Assembly: GCF_000317205.1 (NCBI RefSeq)
Contig: NZ_AJLK01000109.1
Location: forward strand, 62,001 to 126,000
DNA length: 64,000 bases
Source of the DNA: Fischerella muscicola PCC 7414
GTDB lineage: Bacteria > Cyanobacteriota > Cyanobacteriia > Cyanobacteriales > Nostocaceae
Direction: 5' to 3'
Positions 18,976 to 30,241 of the stretch are shown in pieces (position 1 is the first letter of the stretch; every line of letters begins with the position of its first letter). The translations under genes were made by a program, and so were the position numbers. The notes beneath the pieces are model-generated. The model was not told the DNA's origin. It saw nothing but the letters and a program-made list of their open reading frames with translations, and did no database searches.

Positions 18976-19715
18976 AAGACTGGTTTCAGACATTGCAAAA
19001 AAGCAAGGGCTTCTGGGTGTTGGGAACGCATAAACTCTGCTGGCGTTTCCAACACTACCAATTCTCCCCCATGCATTAAACCAATTCTCGATGCCAAAAC
19101 AAACGCTTCCTGAATATCGTGAGTCACAAAAACAACCGTCTTACCTAATTCCTGTTGTAAGCGTTTAAACTCTTGTTGCAATTCCAGCCGTGTAATCGGA
19201 TCGAGGGCGCCAAAAGGTTCATCCATCAACAACACTGGCGGATCGGCTGCTAATGCCCTCGCCACACCAATTCGTTGTCTTTGCCCACCTGAGAGTTCGT
19301 GGGGATATCTGTGAGCAAATTTTTCTGGTTCTAAACCCACCAACTGCAACAGTTCAGAAACACGCCTTTTGATTTGTTTGGGCTTCCAACCTTCCAAAGA
19401 GGGAACTAAACCCACATTACGCTCAACAGTAAAATGGGGAAATAAACCAGTTTCTTGAATTACATAACCAATCTTGCGCCGCAATTTAATTTCATCCCAC
19501 TGGGTTGTGGGAATGCCATTAAACAACACTTCCCCTTGAGTGGGTGTAAACAGGCGGTTGATTAGTTTCATCGTCGTAGTTTTACCGCTACCACTACGTC
19601 CGAGTAATACCAGTGCTTCTCCTTGAGAAATGCTGAAATTCAAATTTGATACTAGGGGGCGCTGGTTACGGCTAAATGTAACATTACGAAATTCAACAGC
19701 AATCTCCTGGGACAT
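18972..19715 (-). CDS. ABC transporter ATP-binding protein, osmoprotectant (OpuA/ProV) type
   Basis: This is a 247-residue ATPase that powers the permease encoded directly downstream (4-bp overlap). Walker A is GRSGSGKTT, the Q-loop is YVIQETGLFPHFTVERN, the signature is LSGGQRQRIGVARAL, Walker B is VLLMDEPFGALD, and the switch His is in VFVTHD. The QETGLFPH..NVGLVP pattern is typical of the OpuC/ProV group. It lacks the CBS domains that many ProV proteins have, as the chain ends after the ABC domain. Confidence 0.88.
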   Translation of the reverse strand: MSQEIAVEFRNVTFSRNQRPLVSNLNFSISQGEALVLLGRSGSGKTTTMKLINRLFTPTQGEVLFNGIPTTQWDEIKLRRKIGYVIQETGLFPHFTVERNVGLVPSLEGWKPKQIKRRVSELLQLVGLEPEKFAHRYPHELSGGQRQRIGVARALAADPPVLLMDEPFGALDPITRLELQQEFKRLQQELGKTVVFVTHDIQEAFVLASRIGLMHGGELVVLETPAEFMRSQHPEALAFLQCLKPVL

Positions 19716-19833
19716 GGGTGGGTTTTAATGGAAGTTGATTTTGATTCAGTAACCCCAAAATAAGTAATTGAGTTATGAGTTTGAAATCGAAAAAACTAAC
19801 TCATAACTCAACACTCATAAATTAGAGCTTGAT

Positions 19834-20511
19834 CTATGCCATTTGATTCTCAATCGCCCACCGTGCTAACTCAGTACGATTATGAAGATTGGTTTTGCCC
19901 AACATGTTGGACACATGGCTTTCAACTGTACGCTGACTAACATTTAGTTCTTCAGCAATTTCGCGGTTAGCTAAACCCCTGGCAACAAACTGGACAACTT
20001 TCAGTTCGGTTGGGGTTAACTGCACGTCAAAGGGAACTTGAATACGGGAACCGTTGTCTCCTCCTTTGGCTTGGTGTTCTTTCCAACGAATGGTTTGCTT
20101 GAGAGACGATTCTACTTGCGCCACCAACTCTTCTGGTTCAAAGGGCTTGACCATGTATACATCAGCACCTTTATTCAGTCCTTTAACCCGGTCTGCGCTT
20201 TGTCCTTTTGCTGATAGAAATAGAACAGGAATCCAACTAGTGCGTTCGTTTTGCCGGACTTGTTCAACAAAAGTATATCCGTCCATTTCCGGCATCATCA
20301 CGTCGCAGATGATCATATCTGGAACATCCTGCTCTAAAATTTCCAAAGCTTCTCGACCATTTTCTGCGGTGATGACTTCATATCCCCGGAATTCCAAGTA
20401 ATCCTTCACCAGCAAGATGAGGTTAGGGTCATCATCAATGAGTAGAAGTCGTTTGTATTCTTTCATGCTGGGTTCTTTCATAGCAGTGGCACTTGTCGCG
20501 CGTAGATCCAT
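19834..20511 (-). CDS. rre1: NarL/LuxR-type response regulator (Rre1/Ycf29-like)
   Basis: This is a two-component response regulator. The receiver domain has LLIDDDPN (acidic pocket), IICDVMMPEMDG (phospho-acceptor Asp), FLSAKG and YMVKPFEPEEL (Lys). A LuxR-type HTH follows: LTPTELKVVQFVARGLANREIAEELNVSQRTVESHVSNML. The sequence closely resembles cyanobacterial Rre1 (Slr1783) and plastid Ycf29, which in Synechocystis and Synechococcus work with Hik2 and bind upstream of groESL and other stress genes. groESL is 1 kb away on the other strand. The start is uncertain: ATG 20511, 20481, 20466 and 20601 are all in frame. 20511 gives 225 residues and the N-terminus I expect. Confidence 0.82.
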   Translation of the reverse strand: MDLRATSATAMKEPSMKEYKRLLLIDDDPNLILLVKDYLEFRGYEVITAENGREALEILEQDVPDMIICDVMMPEMDGYTFVEQVRQNERTSWIPVLFLSAKGQSADRVKGLNKGADVYMVKPFEPEELVAQVESSLKQTIRWKEHQAKGGDNGSRIQVPFDVQLTPTELKVVQFVARGLANREIAEELNVSQRTVESHVSNMLGKTNLHNRTELARWAIENQMA

Positions 20512-20789
20512 AGGGGCCTTGTATAGCGATCCTTTTTGGTGGATGATTGTGATGTTGTGCTTTTTCCCACTTAACTTGCCTTTGTTGAGTAAATGTTTCA
20601 AAATTGAAAATTACTTTCCCTGAAACTACTCAATCAATGGCAAAAGTCCAGTAAGGATACGTAGAGCAGTAGTATTTATAATGCGTTATTATATATCGCT
20701 TTGAAAGGAGCGGGCAAAAAACTTCAGCAGAATAATAATCCTTATAGATTACCAAACTTCGCTAGTTCTAAGATGCTCCTGGTAAACAG

Positions 20790-21311
20790 TTAACCCGCAC
20801 TTGTGTAACTCACCGCTTCACCATATCCCTTGGATGTTAAGCTTCTGTTGCGCTGCTCTTCAGTAACCACAGAGGTTTCTGACAGAGGATGAACTAAAAA
20901 AGCATATTCTTCCACAATCTTATTTTCGATTAAATGTTCCTGGATAATCCGCTCGATAACTTCCGGGGTTGCTTGGCGATACCAGACACCATCCGGGTAA
21001 ACCACTATTATCGGCCCAGAGCAACAAACTCGCAAGCAATTAGCTTTGGTTCTGAATATGCAACTAGGTCGCTCTTGTTGAGGCACATCTAACCTTAATT
21101 CCTTCAGGCGTTTTTTTAAATACTCCCACGCTTCCAGACTTGCTTGTTTTGAACAACACTTAGGCAATGTCTGATCAGCACAGATAAAAACATGTCGCTG
21201 AATTTTTTTTAGTCCTAAAGTTTCTATAGAGTAATTTAGGGCTTTATTTTCTGGTGGTGGAGTTGCCTTCTCTATTTTGTGGCTGGACTGGATCACTATT
21301 TTGTTACCCAT
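20790..21311 (-). CDS. thioredoxin-like [2Fe-2S] ferredoxin-domain protein
   Basis: This is a 173-residue protein with the thioredoxin-fold 2Fe-2S domain found in NuoE and in stand-alone (2Fe-2S) ferredoxins. The domain is HVFICADQTLPKCC (Cys44 and Cys52/53) and NCLRVCCSGPIIVVYPDGVWY (Cys92 and Cys96). This gives the expected pattern of two Cys about 8-9 apart and two Cys four apart. The N-terminal 38 residues and the Ser/Thr-rich tail are not recognised. It likely transfers electrons or senses redox state; the partner is unknown. It lies between rre1 and groESL. Confidence 0.8.
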   Translation of the reverse strand: MGNKIVIQSSHKIEKATPPPENKALNYSIETLGLKKIQRHVFICADQTLPKCCSKQASLEAWEYLKKRLKELRLDVPQQERPSCIFRTKANCLRVCCSGPIIVVYPDGVWYRQATPEVIERIIQEHLIENKIVEEYAFLVHPLSETSVVTEEQRNRSLTSKGYGEAVSYTSAG

Positions 21312-21404
21312 CGCGCGCTTTCTGATTTCTGTTCTATAACAATTTCTAAACTTTGCAAATAAAGTTGACCATATATAACTATTCGTTACTGAAATTGGGA
21401 ATCA

Positions 21405-21454
21405 GGGAACTCACCGGTCCCCACTCCTACGGTTGTGGGGACCGGTGAGTTCCC
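21405..21454. repeat. 20-bp perfect hairpin with GGTGAGTTCCC motif
   Basis: 21405-21424 pairs perfectly with 21435-21454 around a 10-nt loop. The right arm, GGGGACCGGTGAGTTCCC, recurs as GGGGCCGGTGAGTTCCCC at about 49221-49240, 49863-49882 and 49993-50012. It could end the divergent transcripts, but no U-tract follows. It is more likely a dispersed repeat. Confidence 0.7.
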
Positions 21455-21527
21455 CAATCCCCAATCCCAAAAGTTCGGGAACCCGTACAAACCCAAATAT
21501 TGCCATTGCATCCAGTCGTTCGCTAAA

Positions 21528-21554
21528 TTAGCACTCAGGAGTTGAGAGTGCTAA
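21528..21554 (+). promoter_or_regulatory. CIRCE operator (HrcA binding site) of groESL
   Basis: TTAGCACTC (21528-21536), nine bases, then GAGTGCTAA (21546-21554): a perfect match to the CIRCE consensus. It ends 16 bp before the groES ATG, so HrcA bound here would block transcription or act in the leader. This shows HrcA repression of groESL under non-stress conditions. Confidence 0.95.
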
Positions 21555-21570
21555 CTCTGGAGAAATTCGT

Positions 21571-21882
21571 ATGGCAGCTGTATCTCTTAGCGTTTCTACT
21601 GTAAAACCTTTAGGCGATCGCGTGTTTGTAAAAGTGAGCGCCTCTGAAGAAAAGACCGCTGGTGGTCTATACTTACCCGACACCGCCAAAGAAAAGCCCC
21701 AAGTTGGCGAAGTTGTTGCGGTTGGTGAAGGCAAAATCAAAGATGATGGTTCTCGTCAGCCAATGGATGTCAAAGTAGGGGATAAAGTTCTCTACTCTAA
21801 ATATGCTGGTACTGATATCAAGCTAGGAACCGACGAATACGTATTGCTTTCTGAGAAAGACATTTTAGCAATTGTTTCTTAG
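21571..21882 (+). CDS. groES: co-chaperonin GroES
   Basis: This is the 103-residue GroES subunit, which forms the heptameric lid of the GroEL folding chamber. Typical segments are [12 protein letters not shown], the mobile loop [27 protein letters not shown] and the C-terminal [16 protein letters not shown]. It starts at ATG 21571 behind GGAG and CIRCE, and is followed by groEL after 97 bp of STRR-like repeat, so the pair forms an operon. Confidence 0.97.
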   Translation: MAAVSLSVSTVKPLGDRVFVKVSASEEKTAGGLYLPDTAKEKPQVGEVVAVGEGKIKDDGSRQPMDVKVGDKVLYSKYAGTDIKLGTDEYVLLSEKDILAIVS

Positions 21883-21973
21883 TCATTGGTCATTGGTCAT
21901 TGGTCACTGGTTTATTACAAATGACAAATGACAAATAACGAATGACAAATAACAAATGGCAAAGGACAACTAA

Positions 21974-23617
<1,644 letters not shown>

Positions 23618-23653
23618 AATATTGCAAAGGGTGAGTAAGATACTCACCTCTAT

Positions 23654-23693
23654 AAAAAAGCAGTCACTTCCCAGAGGAAATGGCTGCTTTTTT
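23654..23693 (+). terminator. intrinsic terminator of groESL
   Basis: The stem AAAAAAGCAGTCACTTCC / GGAAATGGCTGCTTTTTT has two non-Watson-Crick pairs (23654-23693) and ends in six T, 36 bp after the groEL stop. Confidence 0.85.
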
Positions 23694-23911
23694 ATGTGAA
23701 CCGTATTGTTTTATGAACAGTCCTTTCCCAGGGTTTGACATTTTGTCTTTTGATAATTTAGTATTTATGTACTATTAGATATAACCACAAATATCAATGC
23801 AGCGATTGAACAATTATTATGAACTGCGTACACCAGATATATGAAACAAATCTGACAACTTCGTGCCTCCAACTACGATATTTGAACTCCGCCCACAAGG
23901 AGCGCAATAAT

Positions 23912-24616
23912 TTATCTTTGTTCTGTATTTGATTGGTTAGCAGCATGAAATTGATCAATCAATGCTTGGATAATCATTTGCGGATCTTCCGTATCAACTC
24001 CCAATTGTTGAGCAATCATCTGGCGTAGATTTTCATCCTGCTGCATGATCACCAGTAATTCGTCTAAAGTTACGGTTTGGAATTCTCCTTCAGGGAGATT
24101 TCCTGAGTCATCAGGTGCTTGGAAAACTTGACTGGATGGAAAATTTTCTACATCAGTGTCTTCTGCTGAGCCAAAAGTTGCTATTTGAGCATCTGGGCCT
24201 TCATACTCCCATACAGGTTCTCCTTGATTGCGTGTCAGTAATTGCATCCCAATATCATGGGCAACATCTCCCACTTCTCCAACTTCCAATTCCCCTAGTT
24301 GTATCATCCGAGCGGCTAATTCGTTATTAGGAGTTGGTGATGCCAGCAGTTTTTCACCAAAGCCATGCAACCACTCTATCCAACGTTCTGTTGGGACGCG
24401 ATGCTCAATATTATGTAGCCACTTCAGCGCCCATTGTTGTCCTCTAGCTTGATGTACTCCTTCTAACAGTTCAGTGAACAAAAATTCTAAATCTGTGTCA
24501 GTTAGAGGTGGAGGTGGTTCTTTGGGATGATTACCCGCAAATGTTGTTGGCGCTTTTTGGTTGCCCAACAAGCGTTGAAAAAACCTTTTTAGCCATAAAA
24601 TGAGCCGTTTGAGCAT
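23912..24616 (-). CDS. conserved cyanobacterial protein, function unknown
   Basis: This 234-residue soluble protein is not recognised by function. A basic amphipathic N-terminus (MLKRLILWLKRFFQRLLG) could associate with a membrane. The middle is alpha-helical with FLFTELLEGVHQARGQQWALKWL and RWIEWLHGFGEKLL. The C-terminal part is acidic with a QTVTLDELLVIMQQDENL helix. ATG 24616 is preferred over GTG 24625. It is divergent from dnaX. Length and helix content fit a small adaptor, which is only a guess. Confidence 0.6.
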   Translation of the reverse strand: MLKRLILWLKRFFQRLLGNQKAPTTFAGNHPKEPPPPLTDTDLEFLFTELLEGVHQARGQQWALKWLHNIEHRVPTERWIEWLHGFGEKLLASPTPNNELAARMIQLGELEVGEVGDVAHDIGMQLLTRNQGEPVWEYEGPDAQIATFGSAEDTDVENFPSSQVFQAPDDSGNLPEGEFQTVTLDELLVIMQQDENLRQMIAQQLGVDTEDPQMIIQALIDQFHAANQSNTEQR

Positions 24617-24873
24617 CTCTGGCACCCCCCCGAGTTTTGTTTACCCTAAGATTGTAGCGATGTCTACGGCTAGTCGCTACGCGTTTGAATGGGGAAGTGG
24701 GGAGGTGGGGAGATGGGGAGATGGGGAGTGTGGATTGGAAAAATGATTAATATTCTAATTATCGTTCCCGGTTCCCCGTTTCCCATTCTTGAAAATTCCC
24801 CTCTTTAGCTAAAATGATTGAATCCCAAACTCGACTGGGTGCGACTCACAAACCAGAAAAGGCATTGCCATCC

Positions 24874-26781
24874 ATGTCTTACGAACCCCTGCACCATAAG
24901 TACCGCCCAAAGAGTTTTGCTGAACTGGTGGGACAAGAAGCGATCGCTACCACCCTCACTAATGCTATCCGGGCATCCAAAATCGCACCAGCCTATTTAT
25001 TCACAGGCCCAAGAGGCACAGGCAAAACCTCCAGCGCCCGCATTTTAGCTAAATCAATCAATTGTCTTAAAAGTGACAAACCCACAGCTGAACCTTGTGG
25101 TGTGTGTGATGTTTGTCAAGGAATCACCAAAGGCTACTCCTTGGATGTAATTGAAATTGACGCAGCCAGCAACACAGGCGTAGACAACATTAGAGAGATT
25201 ATCGAAAGAGCGCAATTTGCCCCTGTTCAGTGTCGTTATAAAGTGTATGTGGTCGATGAATGCCATATGCTCAGTACGGCAGCGTTCAATGCACTACTAA
25301 AAACTCTAGAAGAACCACCTAAACACGTAGTCTTTGTCCTGGCAACAACTGACCCCCAAAGAGTACTACCTACAATTATTTCCCGGTGTCAACGGTTCGA
25401 TTTTCGCCGCATACCTCTAGAAGCAATGGTGCAGCATTTGAGTACTATTGCTACAAAAGAAAACATTAATATCAATCCTGAAGCAATTACACTTGTAGCT
25501 CAAATTGCTCAGGGGGGATTGCGGGATGCCGAAAGTTTACTTGACCAATTAAGTTTATTATCAGGGGAAGTCACGCCAGACCAAGTGTGGGATTTGGTGG
25601 GTTCAGTCAGCGAACGCGACTTACTCACACTTTTAGGGGCGATCGCAACAGACAACCCTGAAGCTGTTCTTGATTGTACTCGTCAAATCCTAGATCGTGG
25701 TCGAGAACCTCTGATTATTCTCCAAAATCTTGCCGCTTTATACCGCGATTTACTCATAGCTAAAACTGCACCCAGTCGTCAAAACTTAGTTGCTTGCACT
25801 CCCCAAACTTGGCAAGCACTGGTTAGTTTTGCTCAACAGTTAGATATCAGCACAATTTTACAAGGACAACAACACCTGAGAACTGCTGAATTACAACTAA
25901 AAAATACCACCCAACCCCGTTTGTGGTTAGAAGTCACCTTGCTGGGATTGTTACCTTCAGCAACTATTCGCACTCAGCCATTAACAACAAATCGTGTAAC
26001 ACCCGCAGTATCACCAACCCCTTCTATCCCACCTTCCCCAGTTTCTAACGGCAAAGTGACACAGGTACAACGTGACACGGGGAATCAAGAAGACACAACG
26101 ACACAGCAACACAGCAACAGCGAAAAATCTTCCCTCTCTCCCCCCACTCCCCCACCTTCTGAACAAGAGGAACTAAACTCTTCCACTCAAGAATCATTGG
26201 AAGCAACTTGGCAAAAAATAGTAGAATCTTTGCCTATACCTGCCAAAGCTTTATTAAACCAACACGGACGCTTATTAAGTATCGGCGATAGTGTCGCTGT
26301 TGTGGGTGTACCACCAAAGCTGATCAAACTTGCTCAAGGCAAATTAGCCGATGTGGAAGCCGCTTTTGTGAAGGTTTTTCAGCAAAAATATAAAGTGAGC
26401 TTGGTTGCCAACCAGGGAAAAACTGCACCTAGTAATGAAAAAAAAGATATTCCTAAAAATAATACTCCTCAAGCTCATCAGCCGCCTCCACCTAGTTACA
26501 ATCAACAACCACCTGTAGTTGATAATCATCAACCAGTAAAACCAGTAATCACAAAAACAGAATCAGTAACAAATGCTGCTGTGGCGCATACTGTGTCTCC
26601 ACCACAGCCTCAGATGCCACCAGCCAATTGGGAGAGTGATGAGGCTGCGATCGCAGCCCAACGTCTGGCACAATTTTTTGATGGTGAAATTATCCGCTTT
26701 GCAGATGATGTAATAGAAGTTACCGACTCTAGCACGACTTCTGAGTGGGAAAACGAAGTAGAAACAGATGATGAATTTTAA
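24874..26781 (+). CDS. dnaX: DNA polymerase III subunit gamma/tau
   Basis: DnaX is the clamp-loader ATPase of the replicative polymerase. Walker A is GPRGTGKTSSARI (about residue 45), the zinc-binding cysteines are in the CLKSDKPTAEPCGVCDVC region, Walker B is VVDECHML, and SRCQRFDFRR holds the Arg finger. Domain III lies at about 230-370. The rest is a Pro/Gln/Thr-rich tau-like extension with one structured part (EATWQKIVESLPIPAKALL..). ATG 24874 gives the usual MSYEPLHHKYRPKSF start; ATG 24814 would add 20 residues. Unlike some cyanobacterial dnaX genes, no intein interrupts the ATPase domain. Its stop overlaps that of the convergent porin gene by 3 bp. Confidence 0.93.
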   Translation: MSYEPLHHKYRPKSFAELVGQEAIATTLTNAIRASKIAPAYLFTGPRGTGKTSSARILAKSINCLKSDKPTAEPCGVCDVCQGITKGYSLDVIEIDAASNTGVDNIREIIERAQFAPVQCRYKVYVVDECHMLSTAAFNALLKTLEEPPKHVVFVLATTDPQRVLPTIISRCQRFDFRRIPLEAMVQHLSTIATKENININPEAITLVAQIAQGGLRDAESLLDQLSLLSGEVTPDQVWDLVGSVSERDLLTLLGAIATDNPEAVLDCTRQILDRGREPLIILQNLAALYRDLLIAKTAPSRQNLVACTPQTWQALVSFAQQLDISTILQGQQHLRTAELQLKNTTQPRLWLEVTLLGLLPSATIRTQPLTTNRVTPAVSPTPSIPPSPVSNGKVTQVQRDTGNQEDTTTQQHSNSEKSSLSPPTPPPSEQEELNSSTQESLEATWQKIVESLPIPAKALLNQHGRLLSIGDSVAVVGVPPKLIKLAQGKLADVEAAFVKVFQQKYKVSLVANQGKTAPSNEKKDIPKNNTPQAHQPPPPSYNQQPPVVDNHQPVKPVITKTESVTNAAVAHTVSPPQPQMPPANWESDEAAIAAQRLAQFFDGEIIRFADDVIEVTDSSTTSEWENEVETDDEF

Positions 26782-28718
26782 AAAGTGAAGGTAGTACGGA
26801 GTACACCAACGGTCGTTGTGTCGTTTCTGTTGTCGCCTTCGGGGTTAAACAGCACAAATGCCCCAGGGGTAATGCTCACATTATCACTTAGTTTCAAGCG
26901 GTAATACGCTTCTAAATGATAAGGAGTAGCCCGATCTACACCTGTTGGAGCAAGTTCAGCATCTCCATCAGCAGAAGTGCGATATAGTGGCTGTCCAAAC
27001 AGAATGCCTGCGTTATTTCCCTGTTTGAACAAATCGTTGAAGTGAAGTCCCACCATCCAACTAGTGAAGGTAGTAGAAGCGTCAACATCACCTGAAGAAT
27101 CATCTACGAATATTGCTGCACCGTAGCCAGATAAAGCAATTTTTGGGGAGAAACGCCAAGTGAGTGTGCCACCAACAGAATTAAGTTTGACAGGTGTTCC
27201 CAGTGAAACATTAGCCAAAGCACCAATATCACTACTAGTTAATCCTGTACCCAAGATATTGATTTCGTGATAACTATTGGCATAGTTGAGACCAATATCT
27301 ATAGAACTAGTTGGTCTAAAGGTTAATTGTGCGGCTATAACGCTACTACCACCAAAAAAACCAGATCCTAAAGGTGTACCAGAAACTCCTGGTTGGATGT
27401 CTGGAGCATTTTGAGGAATGTTAGCATTAACGCTGCCGTATAAAGCTCTTAGGTCTAACTGGTCGGAAATATTAAAAATAAACCCTACAGCTGAGGCCAA
27501 ACCAGAACCAGAAGTACCACCGGAGACACGTACTACAGGATTCAAATTGCCAAAGCGAGAAATTGACTCTTGTCCTTCACCATAGAAAGGTGTGATCGCA
27601 GGAAAAGCATCCGATGTTTCCGCCGCAGTCCCGGCAAACAAAGTTAATTTATCAGCCACCGGAAAGATGTAAAGCAATTTGTAAAGCTCAACATCATTAG
27701 CACTGACATCTGATAAAGTCTTAACATCAATACCAGGAAACTGAGGTTCAAAACTAGTACGAGCGCTACTGGCACTAAGTATAGGCGAAGCTAATCCCAA
27801 AGATTCTTGTAGGCTACCGCTACCATCCAAACCGCCCAAAAAGTTATGAGATTGCAAACCAGTAATTAGTAAGTCTTTACCTGTAAAACTGGTGTTGAGA
27901 TTTAAGCGCACTCTATTTGTCAGGATGATATTAGGGTCATCTCTATCTGGAGAACCGCCTGTAGCACCAATCGCGGCAATAATTGCCTCGCCATTCAGTT
28001 TGGTAGTTGTGGAAAACTGATTTGCTTCCAGTTCTGCGGTGCGGGCTTCCAGCGCATCTACCCGACCCCGCAGTGTAGCCAATTCCGCAGCAAACTCTTC
28101 TTGCAATCTCTGCAAAGTGGCTAAATCTTCTTTTGTTACCAAATTAGTAGTCGCCGTAGCAATTAGTTCGCTGACTCGATCAAGACAGGCATTTAAGCCA
28201 GCAGCAAATTCATAGCGAGTCATCGGACGATTGCCGCGATATGTACCATTGGGATACCCAGCAATACAACCGTAGCGCTCAACCAAAGATTGTAATGCAC
28301 CGAAAGCCCAGTCTGTTGGTTGCACATCAGATAGTTGCGATACAGATGTGACTTGTGCGATTTTGTCTGATGTTTGAGGTGAATTTGCAGATTGTGAGGA
28401 AGTTGGTAGTGAAGAATTAGCAGCTGAAGTTAGCTCTAAATTTTTGTCTTCTTGCTTCTGATTTAAAACAGATGAATTTTGTTCATCCTCACTAGCTATA
28501 ATTATTTTGTTTGGAGAATTATTAGGTTTCACTCCGTCATTAATATTTATTTTTTCAGGGGTGTTACCAACGTGAGAAATTGCTATTTTTTCAGAATTAT
28601 TTCGTACTTGCTTGTTATCTGCAATCTCAAAATTAGTCAGGGCTTGTACTGGTAACAATCCCATAATTAAATACAATAAACTTGCTCCACAAGCAGAGGC
28701 TAGCAGATATCTCGTCAT
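26778..28718 (-). CDS. SLH-domain OprB-type outer-membrane porin (iron uptake porin family)
   Basis: This is a 646-residue outer-membrane porin. The signal peptide (ending PVQALT) is followed by about 100 residues of Ser/Asn/Lys-rich linker. An SLH domain comes next (LSDVQPTDWAFGALQSLVERYGCIAGYPNGTYRGNRPMTRYEFAAGLNACL); in cyanobacteria it binds pyruvylated wall polymer. A coiled coil (LQRLQEEFAAELATLRGRVDALEARTAELEA) then leads into a beta-barrel with the OprB fold, ending in Phe (RTTFTF). Family members in Synechocystis take up iron or small inorganic ions. It converges with dnaX, leaving no room for terminators between them. Confidence 0.88.
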   Translation of the reverse strand: MTRYLLASACGASLLYLIMGLLPVQALTNFEIADNKQVRNNSEKIAISHVGNTPEKININDGVKPNNSPNKIIIASEDEQNSSVLNQKQEDKNLELTSAANSSLPTSSQSANSPQTSDKIAQVTSVSQLSDVQPTDWAFGALQSLVERYGCIAGYPNGTYRGNRPMTRYEFAAGLNACLDRVSELIATATTNLVTKEDLATLQRLQEEFAAELATLRGRVDALEARTAELEANQFSTTTKLNGEAIIAAIGATGGSPDRDDPNIILTNRVRLNLNTSFTGKDLLITGLQSHNFLGGLDGSGSLQESLGLASPILSASSARTSFEPQFPGIDVKTLSDVSANDVELYKLLYIFPVADKLTLFAGTAAETSDAFPAITPFYGEGQESISRFGNLNPVVRVSGGTSGSGLASAVGFIFNISDQLDLRALYGSVNANIPQNAPDIQPGVSGTPLGSGFFGGSSVIAAQLTFRPTSSIDIGLNYANSYHEINILGTGLTSSDIGALANVSLGTPVKLNSVGGTLTWRFSPKIALSGYGAAIFVDDSSGDVDASTTFTSWMVGLHFNDLFKQGNNAGILFGQPLYRTSADGDAELAPTGVDRATPYHLEAYYRLKLSDNVSITPGAFVLFNPEGDNRNDTTTVGVLRTTFTF

Positions 28719-29531
28719 GATAGCTCCTCACAAACTATATAGAAGATATGGAAAATTTGACTACGATAAACACCAATAGACAAGTTGATGTAAAGCGTAT
28801 TTTGCAAAGAAATATTGCCAGTTTTACATTTTTTAACCCAGGAAATTATTTCACTGAGATTTACTAGGCTACTATGTGAATTGTTTCGTAAGTATTAAAT
28901 TCTAGTAAATACTATTTTTATGATCAGTTAACACTATTTATGATTTATAGTTTTTATAGTTACCATATAATAATTAAAATAATAGAAACCTAGCTCATTA
29001 ACCTAAGTTCGATAGATTTCATAAGCCCAAATCTCGTCCTGAAATAAATTTGGGACTGACAGCCTTCAATCCAGTATAACTGGGTTGACGGGGTGAGCAG
29101 GGCATAATTTTAAAAACTTTGTATTTAACTGGGATTCGGGTGTCTAAGTTGTGCAGGTTGCATTGAAAAGATGCGATCGCTTCTGGTGGGGGCACTGGGC
29201 AGATTTTTATAGCAAGGGTGGACGCACTGAGTCCACGTTCCCCAGTAGCTATGGCTTTAGAGAATGCCATAAATGTTTCAGCACACGGAAAAAGCTTATT
29301 TTGGTTGTACCAATAAAACTCTAGTTAGTGGTTTTAGTTGGCGGTTTGAATTCGGAATTTTAGATTTGCGATCAAATTTTTCTCAGACACAATACCTTTC
29401 CCTTAATAACGATAGTTATAAACTTTCTAAACTACCGTTTTCTTTGGATCTAAAACCAGATGTTAAATTTTCTTATATAAAGCAAGATTAGGAATATTCA
29501 TTGCTGAACATTAAATTATGAGGTATTTACT
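28719..29531. other. 813-bp region without a convincing gene
   Basis: The first 300 bp is AT-rich and probably carries the porin promoter. A GTGGACGCACTGAGTCCAC hairpin sits at 29218-29236. Open frames 29019-29270 (minus) and 29273-29491 (plus) have no family features or ribosome sites. The region borders the accessory island that starts at 29532. Confidence 0.45.
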
Positions 29532-30101
29532 ATGAGATATTTTCTAGATAAGAGAAAGACTGCTATTGGTGATGAAATTGGCAGCAAAATCACTCATACC
29601 TATATTGAAATTGAGTTTCCTGTGGATGACGATTCTTCTTATGTCATCTATGTCATTCCCAGGAATCAAAATTCAGCTTTCGTTGCTACTTGCTGGGATC
29701 ACACTTTTGATAAATTAGTTAGCAATCTAGATGAAGATACCTTTGAGATGATCGCTGAAACTTGGCCGACACTTGCAGCACTACTGTACAACGGAGTAAA
29801 ACAGCTTTATAGGCAGGGTGCTTTGATCGTGCTTGAGGATCTTGACGATGGAGAGAATAAATGGTTCGTTGCCTCAATTGCTGGCAATATCTCTTTCAGT
29901 AGTTTTAAAGATTTGTTCAATGAACGAATGCAAGAAGTGACACAGTTGGTTTTAGCCAGAACCATCCAACTCTCCCGTGAATTGAACGAGAATCAACCGA
30001 ATATGCTTAATGCAATCAGCAACGGTTTTATGAAAGGAGTTGGAACAGCCGTATTAGCTGGTGTAGCTTCCTTTTTAGGCATAGACCCAAGCGATGCTTG
30101 A
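29532..30101 (+). CDS. hypothetical protein at the edge of the lasso cluster
   Basis: This is a 189-residue soluble protein that I do not recognise. It begins MRYFLDKRKTAIGDEIGSKI, continues with a beta-rich acidic part (YIEIEFPVDDDSSYVIYVIP), and is predicted helical from about residue 125. The last 25 residues (FMKGVGTAVLAGVASFLGI) are glycine-rich and hydrophobic, and could insert in or lie on a membrane. It is 140 bp upstream of the hydrolase gene, on the same strand. Whether it belongs to the RiPP cluster is uncertain. Confidence 0.55.
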   Translation: MRYFLDKRKTAIGDEIGSKITHTYIEIEFPVDDDSSYVIYVIPRNQNSAFVATCWDHTFDKLVSNLDEDTFEMIAETWPTLAALLYNGVKQLYRQGALIVLEDLDDGENKWFVASIAGNISFSSFKDLFNERMQEVTQLVLARTIQLSRELNENQPNMLNAISNGFMKGVGTAVLAGVASFLGIDPSDA

Positions 30102-30116
30102 TCTTGAAACCATTCC

Positions 30117-30129
30117 CAGACAAGAGTTC
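30117..30129 (+). repeat. CAGACAAGAGTTC motif before the hydrolase gene
   Basis: The 13-mer CAGACAAGAGTTC is repeated exactly at 33133-33145, ahead of the 199-aa gene, and both copies are followed by an AT-rich ATTnAATTG stretch. The complementary core AACTCTTGT is at about 32809-32817 and 33084-33092. All four copies are inside the lasso island. Confidence 0.6.
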
Positions 30130-30241
30130 TAATTATTTAATTGGACACATCAGGAGAATCTGGCTCAAACAGACAACAAATCCAAAACTGAAGGTTTTTA
30201 AACTATAGCTCTGGGAATTTTACCCAAGGAGTGAAATTGTT

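Noticed and set aside
25009-25400. Possible intein in dnaX (known in some cyanobacteria)
   Set aside because: The ATPase motifs follow without a break, so no intein is present.
29019-29491. Two short open frames (minus and plus) before the lasso island
   Set aside because: No recognisable domain, no ribosome site, odd composition; treated as chance.
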